Source of the DNA: Intrasporangiaceae bacterium URHB0013
GTDB taxonomy: Bacteria > Actinomycetota > Actinomycetes > Actinomycetales > Dermatophilaceae
Direction: 5' to 3'
Assembly (NCBI GenBank): GCA_000620545.1
Contig: JIBA01000003.1
Coordinates: 62,001 to 126,000 of the forward strand
Length of the DNA: 64,000 nucleotides
Each line of letters begins with the position of its first letter. The first letter of the stretch is position 1. This document shows positions 26,755 to 33,983 of the stretch, in pieces. Under the pieces are notes generated by a model, which was not told the origin of the DNA, ran no database searches, and saw only the letters and a program-made list of their open reading frames with translations. A program made the position numbers and the translations under genes.

Positions 26755-26783
26755 AGGGTACTCACGCCGGGAGGAGCTGTCGA
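26755..26783 (-). promoter_or_regulatory. Promoter of the trpS leader
   Basis: On the minus strand, -35 TCGACA (26778-26783) and -10 TACCCT (26755-26760) are separated by exactly 17 bp. The predicted start point is the A of the leader-peptide ATG, seven bases downstream. Both hexamers fit the housekeeping-sigma consensus well for a high-G+C organism. Confidence 0.75.
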
Positions 26784-26809
26784 TCGAACGGATCACGCCC
26801 TGCCGCTCC

Positions 26810-26815
26810 TAGGCT
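26810..26815 (+). promoter_or_regulatory. -10 element for the Fic-like gene
   Basis: TAGGCT (TANNNT) ends six bases before the GTG at 26822. With no Shine-Dalgarno between them, a leaderless transcript is likely. It diverges from the trpS promoter, only ~30 bp away. Confidence 0.45.
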
Positions 26816-26821
26816 GGGTCG

Positions 26822-27748
26822 GTGCCCGACGCCCAGCCCGCTCAACCATCCCAGCCCGCCCAGCACGCCCAACCAGCCACGAGAGTCGGGGCGGCCCAGG
26901 CGGTCCTGCTCGACCGGCTCGCTGCGCTGACCGACCTGCCCGACGTGCGTGACCGCGCAGACGCCGCGCGCGAGGCGTGCACGCGGCTGCGCTTCCACGA
27001 GGCCCTGCGCCGGCGCATCCCCGAGGCGTCGGCCGAGTCACGCGTCCGCGGTGCCCAGGCCAGCGCGGCCCTCGACGGTGCAGAGTTCCCCGTCGACGTC
27101 GTGAGGGAGCTCATGAGCGGCGCCCGCAGCTGGCCCGACGACCTCGACCCGGGTCTGCGCACCCTCAAGGGGGCCGTCGCGGCCACGGCCGAGAGCGAGC
27201 GCGTCGTCGCGCTGGTGCGCACCGCGCCGCTCCAGGCGCTGGCCCGCCTCCATGTCGCGGCCGCCTCGCCCGTCGTCAGCGGCGGCGAGCTCGGCCGTCC
27301 CCGCGTCGCCGACGAGGGATGCACCGAGCTCGTCGACCTGGGACCGGCCCCGGCGCCGACCGTCGTCGCTGCGCGCCTGGCATCGCTGTCCGAGGTGATC
27401 GTCGCGGCGGCAGCCAGCAACCGGGTCCCCGCCGCCGTCGTGGCCGGGCTCGTGCACGCCGAGATCGCAGCGATCCGCCCCTTCGTGCACGGCAACGGTC
27501 TCGTCGCCCGGGCCATGGAGCGGGCCCTCGTCCAGGCCCTCGGGCTGGACCCGACGGGTGTAGCCGTCCCGGAGGCCGGCCACGTCGCGAACGGCGGCCC
27601 CGCCTACCTCGGTGCGCTCACGGCATACGCCCAGGGTGGGACGGCCGGAGTCGGGCTCTGGCTCTCGCAGGCGGGCGAGGCCGTGGCCCGAGGGGCCGTG
27701 GAAGGGGAGCGGATCAGCGACGCGGTGCGAGCGGGACGCCTCTCCTGA
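26822..27748 (+). CDS. Fic-like protein lacking the catalytic histidine
   Basis: This is a 308-residue protein. A Gln/Pro/Ala leader is followed by a helical N-terminus with RGAQASAALDGAEF, the position of the Fic N-terminal signature. The Fic core appears as HAEIAAIRPFVHGNGLVAR (~218-236). The usual HPFxxGNGRxxR reads RPFVHGNGLVAR: the catalytic His and the GNGR arginine are replaced. AMP transfer is therefore unlikely in the normal way, though the nucleotide-binding GNG is kept. Actinobacterial homologues near the ssd locus are often labelled 'oxidoreductase'. The GTG start is supported by a -10 element six bases upstream. The small-RNA region follows. Confidence 0.78.
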   Translation: MPDAQPAQPSQPAQHAQPATRVGAAQAVLLDRLAALTDLPDVRDRADAAREACTRLRFHEALRRRIPEASAESRVRGAQASAALDGAEFPVDVVRELMSGARSWPDDLDPGLRTLKGAVAATAESERVVALVRTAPLQALARLHVAAASPVVSGGELGRPRVADEGCTELVDLGPAPAPTVVAARLASLSEVIVAAAASNRVPAAVVAGLVHAEIAAIRPFVHGNGLVARAMERALVQALGLDPTGVAVPEAGHVANGGPAYLGALTAYAQGGTAGVGLWLSQAGEAVARGAVEGERISDAVRAGRLS

Positions 27749-27798
27749 GCCGGTTCGGTCGTCCGAACGTGGCGATTCGTGCGGGATGTCCACGGGGG

Positions 27799-27827
27799 TG
27801 GACAGTTTCTTGGCGCAGCGACAAGGT
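27799..27827 (+). promoter_or_regulatory. Promoter candidate for the Ms1-like RNA
   Basis: -35 TGGACA (27799-27804) and -10-like CAAGGT (27822-27827) are separated by 17 bp. The -35 is strong and the -10 keeps the A at position 2 and T at position 6. It lies 50-79 bp after the Fic-like stop. Confidence 0.5.
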
Positions 27828-27833
27828 GGGGGG

Positions 27834-28076
27834 TGTCGCCACGCCGAAGGCCTGGAGTACAACAGGAGTCAGGAACCACATCGCCGGGAGGCGTAGATCC
27901 GGATCCACGTACGGCAGATGTCTCGAGAAGAGGCCGAGTACCCACGCGAGAGCAGTTCCCTTGGAACAGTCCACCCCCGGACGCACAACCGGGGCGACAT
28001 TACGAGAAATGCACGCCTGGTAGCCCGGAACTTCTCTGGAGGCCCCCCGACCGATGGTCGGGGGGCCTCCACCTTG
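27834..28076 (+). ncRNA. Structured small RNA, probably Ms1-like
   Basis: There is no coding frame here, but the ~240 bases are bounded by a promoter candidate and a very strong terminator. They contain internal hairpins such as GTTCC-CTT-GGAAC and CCCCGG...CCGGGG. In mycobacteria the RNA-polymerase-core-binding Ms1 RNA and the 6C RNA lie near the ssd gene, and Streptomyces has matching RNAs (scr3559, scr3558). The order here, Fic-like gene, this RNA, 6C-like RNA, then ssd, is consistent with that. Identity with Ms1 rests on position, size and structure, not on sequence match. Its alternative is an unusually long 3' region of the Fic-like gene. Confidence 0.58.
28038..28070 (+). terminator. 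Very strong terminator of the Ms1-like RNA
   Basis: GGAGGCCCCCCGACC and GGTCGGGGGGCCTCC form a perfect 15-bp stem with a three-base GAT loop. The following bases are accttg, so the stem and not a T-run must do the work. It can also fold on the opposite strand. Confidence 0.85.
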
Positions 28077-28168
28077 CGCGGCGGCGGTGTTGCCACGGGC
28101 GGGATCTGGACCTAGCCGGTGCGTGGCGCGAAATCCGGAGAAATCGCCGCGTGTCGCCACTTCTCGGT

Positions 28169-28197
28169 TTGCAATCCGAGAGTGCAGCGTCCAGCAT
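28169..28197 (+). promoter_or_regulatory. Promoter candidate for 6C RNA
   Basis: -35 TTGCAA (28169-28174) and -10-like CAGCAT (28192-28197) are 17 bp apart. The predicted start point is about 28204, just before the first hairpin of the RNA. The -10 resembles that of the upstream RNA (CAAGGT) in lacking the initial T. Confidence 0.5.
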
Positions 28198-28203
28198 TGT
28201 TAG

Positions 28204-28312
28204 TGGTGCTCCCCTCACGGGTCGAGCACCAGCGCGACCTGGCCCCTCCCCCCCGGTGCCAGTCTCGTGAGGTGGCCTTCGTCTTCCCCCGGACGAGGGC
28301 CACCACTCTTTT
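28204..28312 (+). ncRNA. 6C RNA (C-rich double stem-loop)
   Basis: This ~109-base RNA has three hairpins: GGTGCTC/GAGCACC (28205-28230), then CTGGC/GCCAG (28239-28262), then a 13-bp terminator stem. The second loop is CCCC-T-CCCCCCC-GG-T and the terminator loop is TTCCCCCG. Paired stem-loops with exposed runs of about six C define the actinobacterial 6C family (B11 in M. tuberculosis). Its C-rich loops base-pair with G-rich ribosome binding sites of target mRNAs. Location beside ssd is also conserved in mycobacteria and Streptomyces. No coding frame competes. The 5' end is inferred from the promoter candidate. Confidence 0.8.
28272..28305 (+). terminator. Intrinsic terminator of 6C RNA
   Basis: GGTGGCCTTCGTC and GACGAGGGCCACC pair over 13 positions with one wobble and an eight-base C-rich loop, followed by actcttttg. 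It is the only hairpin in this region with a proper T-tract. The next 140 bp, up to ssd, hold a repeated CTCGTTCTCGGG(C) pair (~28340-28365) and presumably the ssd promoter. Confidence 0.88.
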
Positions 28313-28452
28313 GCGTGCCGTTCTGAGGCTGGCGCGGCTCGTTCTCGGGCCTCGTTCTCGGGTTGTCCACACCCCTCGGGCGCCGCGCCACTCTGTCCAC
28401 CGGAGCGCGTATGCCGCTGGGCGGGCTCGTGCCGCTGGGTGACGGTGGGCGC

Positions 28453-29241
28453 ATGGGAAACGTCATCGCCTTCGTGCCGGCCTCCGGTGGGGTCGGGGCC
28501 TCGACTCTCGCGGCCGCCGTCTCCGTGCGGGCCGCCGCAGCAGGACGCTCGGTCGTCGCCGTCGACCTCGACCACCTGTCCGGATGTCTCGACATCGTCT
28601 TCGGTCTCGAGCAGCAGCCAGGGTGGCGTTGGCCCGAGCTCGACGACGTTGCCGGCGTCGTGGACGGGCTCGGGCTGGCCGACGAGCTCCCGGTGTCGTG
28701 CGGCGTGCCGGTGCTCTCGGGGCGCGGCGGTCTGGGGTGGGAGGCGCCAGCCGACGGCGAGGGCGACCGGTGGGCGGAGTGCCTGCCCGACGTCGTGGCC
28801 GGTCTTGCCGACGCACATGACCTGACGGTCCTCGACCTGCCTCGGGGCGGGTCCGTGCTGGCCGCCGTGGCGCTGCTCGTCGACGCGGTGGTCGTGGTGT
28901 CCGGCACGCAGGTGCCACAGCTCGCCGCCACGTCCGCTGTCGTGCCGGGCGTGCGTGGAGTGCTGCGCCGACTCCGCGATGCCCGTCGGGCGTGGGAGGC
29001 GGAGCCCCTCCTGCCCATCGAGCCGTGGGTGGTGCTCCGCGGCGACCGCGTCGAGCCCGACCTCGAGGACCTCGTCATGGACGAGCTCGACGTTCCTGTC
29101 GTGGCCACCGTCGGCGACGACCGGCGCCTCACCGCCGAGGTGGCGGAGGGGCTGCCGCCGGGAGCGCGGGGCCGGGGCGAGGTCGTGCGCGCCGCCGACG
29201 AGCTGCTGCTCCGACTCGTCGACCAGGCGATTGCCGCATGA
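28453..29241 (+). CDS. ssd: Ssd/CpaE-like protein without Walker A lysine
   Basis: This 262-residue protein is related to the septum-site-determining/CpaE-like family of the actinobacterial 'helicase/secretion neighbourhood'. The MinD-type P-loop is degenerate: ASGGVGAST replaces xKGGVGKTT, so both lysines are lost and ATP hydrolysis is doubtful. VVAVDLDHLSGCLDIVFGLE and LTVLDLPRGGS keep the fold. It is about 90 residues shorter than usual and lacks the N-terminal receiver-like region. The ATG at 28453 is chosen; the frame stays open to 28363 but the extra residues look non-coding. It overlaps the next gene by ATGA. It probably places or regulates the second Tad machine. Confidence 0.85.
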   Translation: MGNVIAFVPASGGVGASTLAAAVSVRAAAAGRSVVAVDLDHLSGCLDIVFGLEQQPGWRWPELDDVAGVVDGLGLADELPVSCGVPVLSGRGGLGWEAPADGEGDRWAECLPDVVAGLADAHDLTVLDLPRGGSVLAAVALLVDAVVVVSGTQVPQLAATSAVVPGVRGVLRRLRDARRAWEAEPLLPIEPWVVLRGDRVEPDLEDLVMDELDVPVVATVGDDRRLTAEVAEGLPPGARGRGEVVRAADELLLRLVDQAIAA

Positions 29242-30434
29242 CCGTGCACCCGCGCACCGGAGGCTCGCTCACCCCGGCGATGTGGCAGCGCGTCCGAGAC
29301 GGGGTGGGTCCGGACCGCGCCGCGGTGACGCAGGTGGCGACGCAGGAGCGCGGGGCACTTGGGGCACAACGGGTCGCGGAAAGCCGCTCGGCGCTGGCGT
29401 CACGGGTGCTCGGCGCCGGACCCCTCGACCCGTGGCTCGCTGAGCCGGGCGTCACCGACGTGGCCGTCAACGGCGATGGGCGCATCTGGGTCGACCGAGG
29501 CCGCGGCATGGAGTGGGTGGGCGAGCGGCTCGAACCCGAGGACGCGCGCGGGCTCGCGGTCCGCCTCGCCGGCATCGCAGGCCGCCGCCTCGACGAGGCC
29601 AGCCCCTGGGTCGACGGGCAGCTGCCCTCAGGGGTCCGCCTGCACGCGATGCTGCCGCCACTCGTCGACGGGGGCCCGCACATCACCATCCGCGTGCCAC
29701 CGGGTGAGCCGGTGTCCCTCTCCGAGCTGAGAATCCGGGACATGCTGCCGCCGGAGTGGGAGCCGGTGCTGCGCGCCGTGGTCTCTCGTCGGCTCGCGTT
29801 AGTCGTCTCGGGTGGCACGGGAGCGGGCAAGACAACGCTCCTCGCCGCGCTGCTCGGCTGCATCGACCCGGTCGAGCGACTGCTCGTCGTCGAGGACGTG
29901 CGCGAGCTGACGGTCGACCATCCGCACCTCGTGCGGCTGGAGGCTCGGCCGGCCAACGTCGAGGGGGTGGGCGAGGTGACCCTGACCATGCTGGTCCGTC
30001 AGGCGCTGCGCATGCGCCCCGACCGGATCGTCGTCGGCGAGGTCCGGGGCGCGGAGGTCCGGGAGCTGCTGGCGGCGCTCAACACCGGCCACGAAGGTGG
30101 GTGCGGCACGGTGCACGCCAACGCGCCCGCCGACGTCGTGGCCCGCTTCGAGGCGCTCGGCGCCCTGGCGGGCCTGACGCCAGAGGCGGTCCGCGCACAG
30201 CTGGCCGCAGCGATCGACGTCGTCGTCCACGTGACCCGCGACCGCGGAGGTCGGCGCGTCGCATCGGTGGCGGCCCTCTTCCGTCGCGACGGTGACCCCT
30301 GCATTGTCCCTGCGCTCGAGTGGGACGGTCCAGGGCAGGCACCTCGGTTCGGTCCGGCGTGGCCGGCGCTCGCGGCGCGGCTCGAGCTGGATCCGGAGCT
30401 CGGCGAGCCGACCCTGAAGGGGGTGACCTCATGA
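29238..30434 (+). CDS. TadA-like secretion ATPase, second locus
   Basis: This 398-residue traffic ATPase has VSGGTGAGKTTL (Walker A), an Asp box (LLVVEDVRELTVDHPH), Walker B-like RIVVGEVRGAE and the His box TGHEGGCGTVHAN. All are intact, so unlike its Ssd partner it should be catalytically competent. It matches the TadA-like member of the helicase/secretion neighbourhood seen in Mycobacterium (near Rv3659c) and Streptomyces. The ATG at 29238 overlaps the ssd stop, and its own stop overlaps the next ATG. It is distinct from the longer CpaF at 5611-7008. Confidence 0.93.
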   Translation: MTVHPRTGGSLTPAMWQRVRDGVGPDRAAVTQVATQERGALGAQRVAESRSALASRVLGAGPLDPWLAEPGVTDVAVNGDGRIWVDRGRGMEWVGERLEPEDARGLAVRLAGIAGRRLDEASPWVDGQLPSGVRLHAMLPPLVDGGPHITIRVPPGEPVSLSELRIRDMLPPEWEPVLRAVVSRRLALVVSGGTGAGKTTLLAALLGCIDPVERLLVVEDVRELTVDHPHLVRLEARPANVEGVGEVTLTMLVRQALRMRPDRIVVGEVRGAEVRELLAALNTGHEGGCGTVHANAPADVVARFEALGALAGLTPEAVRAQLAAAIDVVVHVTRDRGGRRVASVAALFRRDGDPCIVPALEWDGPGQAPRFGPAWPALAARLELDPELGEPTLKGVTS

Positions 30435-31357
30435 ATGCCGCTCCAGCGGGGGTCCTTGCAGCGGCTCTCCTCGGCTTGGCCGTGCTGGTGTGGCCACGGA
30501 GCCCACCGGCGCAGGCGACCTTCGTCGACGTCTGGCCCGGCGTTGCCGTCGATTCCGGGCTGGGCACGGGCCGGGTGTCGGCGGGTGGCGGAGCTCGAGA
30601 TGGAGCCGGCGCCAATGAGCCGAACCTGTGGCAGCAGGACCCCGTCGACATCTACCGCCGGTGGCGGCTGCGGCGTCGGCCGGGAGCACTGGTCGACGAC
30701 GTCCTCGACCTGCTGCGGGGCATCGGGCCGGCGCTCGGCGCCGGGTTGACGCCGAGTCGCGCCATCGAGCTCGCCGCCTCCTCACTGCTCGGCGCCGAGC
30801 GCGTACATCTGGCCCGACGGGCCACCCGTCGGAGGAGCAGGCGAACCGTCGACATCCGGTCGTGGCGCCGCCCGTGGCGGTCCCGCGGTGTCACGCGCGA
30901 CGACCTCCGGACCTCGCCTGCCGCGGACATCGACCTACTTGTCGGAGCCCTGCTCGAGGCGAGCGATCGAGCCGATCCCTGCTCGCCAGTCTGGGCTGCA
31001 TGGGCCGAGCGCAGCGCCACGCCGGAACTGGCCCTGGTCGCGGCGGCCTGGCGCCTGTCCGAGACCACGGGCGCCCCCCTCGCGTCCGCCGTCGACCGAG
31101 CCGTCCGCGGACTCCTCGACGCCCGAACCCGGCGAGGCAAGGTCGCCGTCGCCGTGGCGGGCCCGCGGGCCACCGTCACGGTGTTGACCCTCCTTCCGCT
31201 CACGGGTCCGCTCTTCGGGTTGGCCTGCGGTCTCGACCCGGCCACGCTCTACCTCGGGTCCCCGATTGCGACCGTGTCCGTCGTGCTCGGAGTGCTCCTC
31301 GTCTGGGCGGGACGTTTCTGGTGCACCCGCATGATCCGACGGGCGGTGCGACCGTGA
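30431..31357 (+). CDS. TadB-like platform protein, second locus
   Basis: This 308-residue membrane protein starts with a hydrophobic helix ([14 protein letters not shown]). A cytosolic region follows with [20 protein letters not shown], the start of the GspF-type core. Two C-terminal helices ([20 protein letters not shown], then [17 protein letters not shown]) end the protein. It lacks the vWA domain found on the TadB of the first locus. A basic insert [17 protein letters not shown] interrupts the core. It overlaps TadA by ATGA and the next gene by one base, so the platform proteins are coupled to the ATPase. Confidence 0.85.
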   Translation: MNAAPAGVLAAALLGLAVLVWPRSPPAQATFVDVWPGVAVDSGLGTGRVSAGGGARDGAGANEPNLWQQDPVDIYRRWRLRRRPGALVDDVLDLLRGIGPALGAGLTPSRAIELAASSLLGAERVHLARRATRRRSRRTVDIRSWRRPWRSRGVTRDDLRTSPAADIDLLVGALLEASDRADPCSPVWAAWAERSATPELALVAAAWRLSETTGAPLASAVDRAVRGLLDARTRRGKVAVAVAGPRATVTVLTLLPLTGPLFGLACGLDPATLYLGSPIATVSVVLGVLLVWAGRFWCTRMIRRAVRP

Positions 31358-32112
31358 TGACCCAAGCCATGGCCGAGAGTCTGCGTGACGCGCCGCTCGC
31401 CGGCATCGTGGCAGCTGGACTGGCCGCCTTGGCCGTGCTCGTCCTGCTCGGTGGCGAGCGCGACGCGGCAGGCGGTGCGAACGAGGCATTCGCCCCGTCG
31501 ACTTGTCCGACGGACCCCATGGAAGCGACCGGCGCGACGGGCGCGACGGGCGCCACGGGTGCGACCGGTGCGACCGGTGCTGTCGGCGCGACCGGTGCTG
31601 TCGGCGCGACCGGCGCGTCCAGTGCGACCGGTGCTGTCGGCGCGACCAATCCCTCCAGCGTTGATGGCGCGAGGCCTGCCACGGAGGCTGAGGTGTCCTC
31701 GGCGCTCGCGCTGCTTGCACTCGCCTACCGCTCGGGCCTGCCGACGTGGGACGTCCTCGAAGCGGTCGCCGTCGGGCTGACGGGCCGTGCGTCCACGGAC
31801 CTCCGTCAGGTGGCGGCCGCCTTGAGATGGGGAGCGAGCGAGGCCGAGGCGTGGGCCTCGGTCGGACCCCGGTGGGCGCCTGCAGCTCGGGCGGTCGCGA
31901 TCGCACACCAGGCCGGAGTGCCGCCCGGGGCGATGCTGCTCGCCGCCTCGGACGACCTGCATGAGACCGAGCTGGAGCGGCTCGAGGTCTCGGCAGCCAA
32001 GGTCGGGGTACGGCTCGTCGCTCCGCTGGGACTCGTGCTCCTACCCGCGTTCTGTCTGACGACCGTCGCACCGCTCGTCATCGCTCTGGCCGGCGACCTG
32101 CTCACCACCTGA
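31357..32112 (+). CDS. TadC-like platform protein with Gly-Ala-Thr repeat
   Basis: This is a 251-residue protein. An N-terminal helix (~15-32) is followed by residues 57-97, a low-complexity tract of G-A-T and G-A-V triplets. The GspF-type core then begins with [20 protein letters not shown], and the C-terminal helix is [20 protein letters not shown]. The repeat sits where other TadC proteins have a short linker. Start is ATG 31357, sharing its A with the preceding stop; a GTG three bases upstream is equally possible. It would be the second platform subunit of this reduced Tad system. Confidence 0.83.
   Translation: MTQAMAESLRDAPLAGIVAAGLAALAVLVLLGGERDAAGGANEAFAPSTCPTDPMEATGATGATGATGATGATGAVGATGAVGATGASSATGAVGATNPSSVDGARPATEAEVSSALALLALAYRSGLPTWDVLEAVAVGLTGRASTDLRQVAAALRWGASEAEAWASVGPRWAPAARAVAIAHQAGVPPGAMLLAASDDLHETELERLEVSAAKVGVRLVAPLGLVLLPAFCLTTVAPLVIALAGDLLTT
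31525..31647 (+). repeat. In-gene GCGACCGGY triplet repeat (Gly-Ala-Thr)
   Basis: The tract encodes GAT and GAV triplets from codons such as GCG-ACC-GGT and GCT-GTC-GGC, 41 codons in all. Some units are perfect DNA repeats of 15-18 bp, so length could change by recombination without breaking the frame. Confidence 0.88.
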
Positions 32113-32214
32113 TCGACGCCAGCAAGGGCCCGGGCGCTGGCACGACCTGGCAGGCGGCAGCCGCCGCCAAGGCGGTCGACGGCGCCAACCCTCGACCCAC
32201 GAGGGCCACAGCGT

Positions 32215-32233
32215 CCCGGGCACTTCGCCCGGG
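32215..32233 (+). promoter_or_regulatory. Hairpin before the small pilin-like gene
   Basis: CCCGGGC and GCCCGGG form a 7-bp stem with loop ACTTC, 17 bases before the next ATG in a 138-bp gap inside the operon. It may process or attenuate the transcript so that the pilin-like gene is expressed at its own level. No T-tract. Confidence 0.45.
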
Positions 32234-32250
32234 CGAGGAGAGGAGAACCC

Positions 32251-32454
32251 ATGACTCACAAGCTCATCCGAAAGATGACGCGCCGCAGAGCGGCCGTCGG
32301 GCCGCGCGACAGGGGGATGACGACGGCGGAGTACGCCGTGGGCATCATGGCCGCCTGCACGTTCGCGCTCGTGCTGCTCGGAGTGGTCAAGTCCGACGCG
32401 GTGCGCGGCGCGCTCGCCGGAATCGTCCAGAGCGCATTGGGGATCGCGGGGTGA
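32251..32454 (+). CDS. Small pilin-like protein (DUF4244 type)
   Basis: This 67-residue protein has a basic leader, the processing-like motif RGMTTAEYAVG and one hydrophobic helix (GIMAACTFALVLLGVV). The Glu-Tyr pair after the Gly corresponds to the Flp pilin pattern. Such proteins occur in the second Tad locus of actinobacteria and are classed as DUF4244. It has GAGGAGAGGAG upstream, a very strong ribosome binding site in keeping with a structural subunit. Its stop overlaps the next GTG. Confidence 0.85.
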   Translation: MTHKLIRKMTRRRAAVGPRDRGMTTAEYAVGIMAACTFALVLLGVVKSDAVRGALAGIVQSALGIAG

Positions 32455-32819
32455 GGTCTCGACGCGCTCGACCTTCACCGGGTCGGGAGCGCGGGATGGT
32501 GACGGCGGAGCTCGCCGTCGCCATCCCGTCCGTCGTGCTCGTGCTGGCCTTCTGCCTCGTGGCGGTCAACGCCGCGGTCGACCAGATCCGTTGCGTCGAC
32601 GCCGCACGCGTCGCGGGTCGGGCTGCCGCCCGCGGCGACGACCCTGCACGAGTCCGATCGCTCGCGGCTGAGTCGGCACCGGCCGGAGCGCGCGTCGAGG
32701 TCATCGGCGTCGCAGGGGGAGTGCGCGTCACCATCTCCGCGCGAACCGGCGGGTGGGGGGTGCTGCCCGGTTGGGACCTCAGCGCTTCTGCCGTGACGCC
32801 CGTCGAGTCGCCGTCATGA
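32451..32819 (+). CDS. TadE-like pseudopilin, second locus
   Basis: This 122-residue protein has RERGMVTAELAVAIPSVVLV at residues ~12-31: the pseudopilin Gly/Glu signature followed by one membrane helix. DQIRCVDAARVAGRAAARGD matches TadE after the helix. The remaining residues form a small extracytoplasmic domain. GTG start overlaps the preceding stop. It would be a minor pseudopilin of the second Tad system. Confidence 0.82.
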   Translation: MRSRRARPSPGRERGMVTAELAVAIPSVVLVLAFCLVAVNAAVDQIRCVDAARVAGRAAARGDDPARVRSLAAESAPAGARVEVIGVAGGVRVTISARTGGWGVLPGWDLSASAVTPVESPS

Positions 32820-33238
32820 CAGGGAAACCGAGAGCGATGCCCGCAGCCACGCTCCCTGAGCCACCGGCGGGGCCGTTCAGGTCGTCGCGCAGGGCGGAGC
32901 GCGAGCGTGGGGCGGCGAGCGTCATGGCTCTGTCGCTCGTGGCTGTGGTCCTGGCACTGACGGTGGGCGCTCTCGTGCTGGCGTCTGTGGTCGTGGCCAG
33001 CCACCGGGCCCGCATCGCGGCCGACCTCGGAGCGCTTGCCGGTGCGTCGGCGATCCAGGACGGCGCGACTCCGGGACATGCTTGCGCGGTCGCGCGACAG
33101 GCCGCACACGCGAACGGCGCTGCTACGCAAACATGTTCGTCGACGGGTGCAGAAGTCGAGATGCGCGTGACGGTCCACTCCGCGCTGTGGCCCTTGCCTG
33201 CGGCCGCCCGGGCGCGGGCCGGGCCCGCACGCCGATGA
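32816..33238 (+). CDS. Helicase/secretion neighbourhood TadE-like protein
   Basis: This 140-residue protein has a ~35-residue cytosolic leader, then RGAASVMALSLVAVVLALTV and a membrane helix. ASHRARIAADLGALAGASAI follows, the hallmark of the Rv3654c-type TadE-like protein that closes this locus in actinobacteria. Two Cys pairs in the outer part may form disulfides. It overlaps the previous stop by ATGA. It is the last gene of the second Tad operon and converges on the Rrf2 gene seven bp later. Confidence 0.82.
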   Translation: MTGKPRAMPAATLPEPPAGPFRSSRRAERERGAASVMALSLVAVVLALTVGALVLASVVVASHRARIAADLGALAGASAIQDGATPGHACAVARQAAHANGAATQTCSSTGAEVEMRVTVHSALWPLPAAARARAGPARR

Positions 33239-33245
33239 TCGCGCG

Positions 33246-33710
33246 TCACCGGTTCTGCCAGGCGTCCGGGGCGGTGAGCAGCTGGCGCACCCGGTCCGGC
33301 AGGTCGCCCGTCCGCAGATCCTCGAGAGACGTGTCATCGAGCACTTCGCGCAGGCTCGCACGGACCGCCACCCAGAGGCTCGGGAGGTGGGTGGCGACCC
33401 CCTGGTACTCCGTCTCGTGGGGCCGCAGGCCTCGCACCTCGGCGAGTGGTCCGTCGACGGCGCGGAACACGTCGCCGACGCTGATCTCGCTGCGGGGACG
33501 GGCCAGCACGTAGCCGCCCCGGGCTCCGCGACGGCTCAGCACCAGCTTGCCGCGGCGGAGGTCGGCGAAGATCGCTTCGAGGAACTTGCGCGGCAGCTCC
33601 TGCCGGGTCGAGAGGCTGTCGATGCTGATCGGGCCTGAGCCCTCTGCGTCCGACTCGGCGAGGATGAGCATCGCGCGGACCGCGTAGTCGACTCGTGCGG
33701 AGATGTCCAC
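33246..33710 (-). CDS. Rrf2-family regulator without Fe-S cysteines
   Basis: This 154-residue winged-helix regulator has VDISARVDYAVRAMLILAE at the N-terminus and the recognition/wing segment PRKFLEAIFADLRRGKLV followed by SRRGARGGYVLARP. The three Cys that hold the cluster in IscR and NsrR are absent. It therefore resembles cluster-free members such as CymR, the cysteine-metabolism repressor. The sulfate-importer genes lie directly upstream on the same strand, which fits a role in sulfur control, though that is inference. GTG 33710 is chosen; the frame is open much further upstream but the extra residues look non-coding. Confidence 0.85.
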   Translation of the reverse strand: MDISARVDYAVRAMLILAESDAEGSGPISIDSLSTRQELPRKFLEAIFADLRRGKLVLSRRGARGGYVLARPRSEISVGDVFRAVDGPLAEVRGLRPHETEYQGVATHLPSLWVAVRASLREVLDDTSLEDLRTGDLPDRVRQLLTAPDAWQNR

Positions 33711-33860
33711 CCGTGCAGTCTGCCGCACCGATGACGCCGCCGCGCCCCTGCTCGCAGCTGACCGCTCCCCGAGTCGGCGCGCAGCTCTCGGCACCGTGCG
33801 AAGTGGCGAGGTGGCGAGCTGGCAAGGGATGGAGGTACCTGTGCCCGCTCGGACTGGGGC

Positions 33861-33983
33861 GCGACATTGACCGATGCGACGAGGCCGCTGGGCCCACCCA
33901 GCTGGGCCTTGACCTGACCGATGCCGCGAGGTCACCGGGCCCACCCAGCCGGGGCGGGGCGTGACATGACTGAGGCGGCGAGG
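33861..33983. repeat. Three imperfect ~45-bp direct repeats
   Basis: Units begin near 33862, 33911 and 33962. They share (C/T)GACATTGACCGATGCGACGAGG-like sequence, and the first two also share GGGCCCACCCAG. The third unit runs into the terminator at 33971. They fill part of the 425-bp gap between the cysA stop and the Rrf2 start and could be regulator-binding sites for the Rrf2 gene. The rest of the gap shows no gene. Confidence 0.55.

Noticed and set aside
27779-28270. 163-residue open frame over the two small RNAs
   Set aside because: Composition is random-like, it crosses a 15-bp terminator, and the region matches the small-RNA layout beside ssd.
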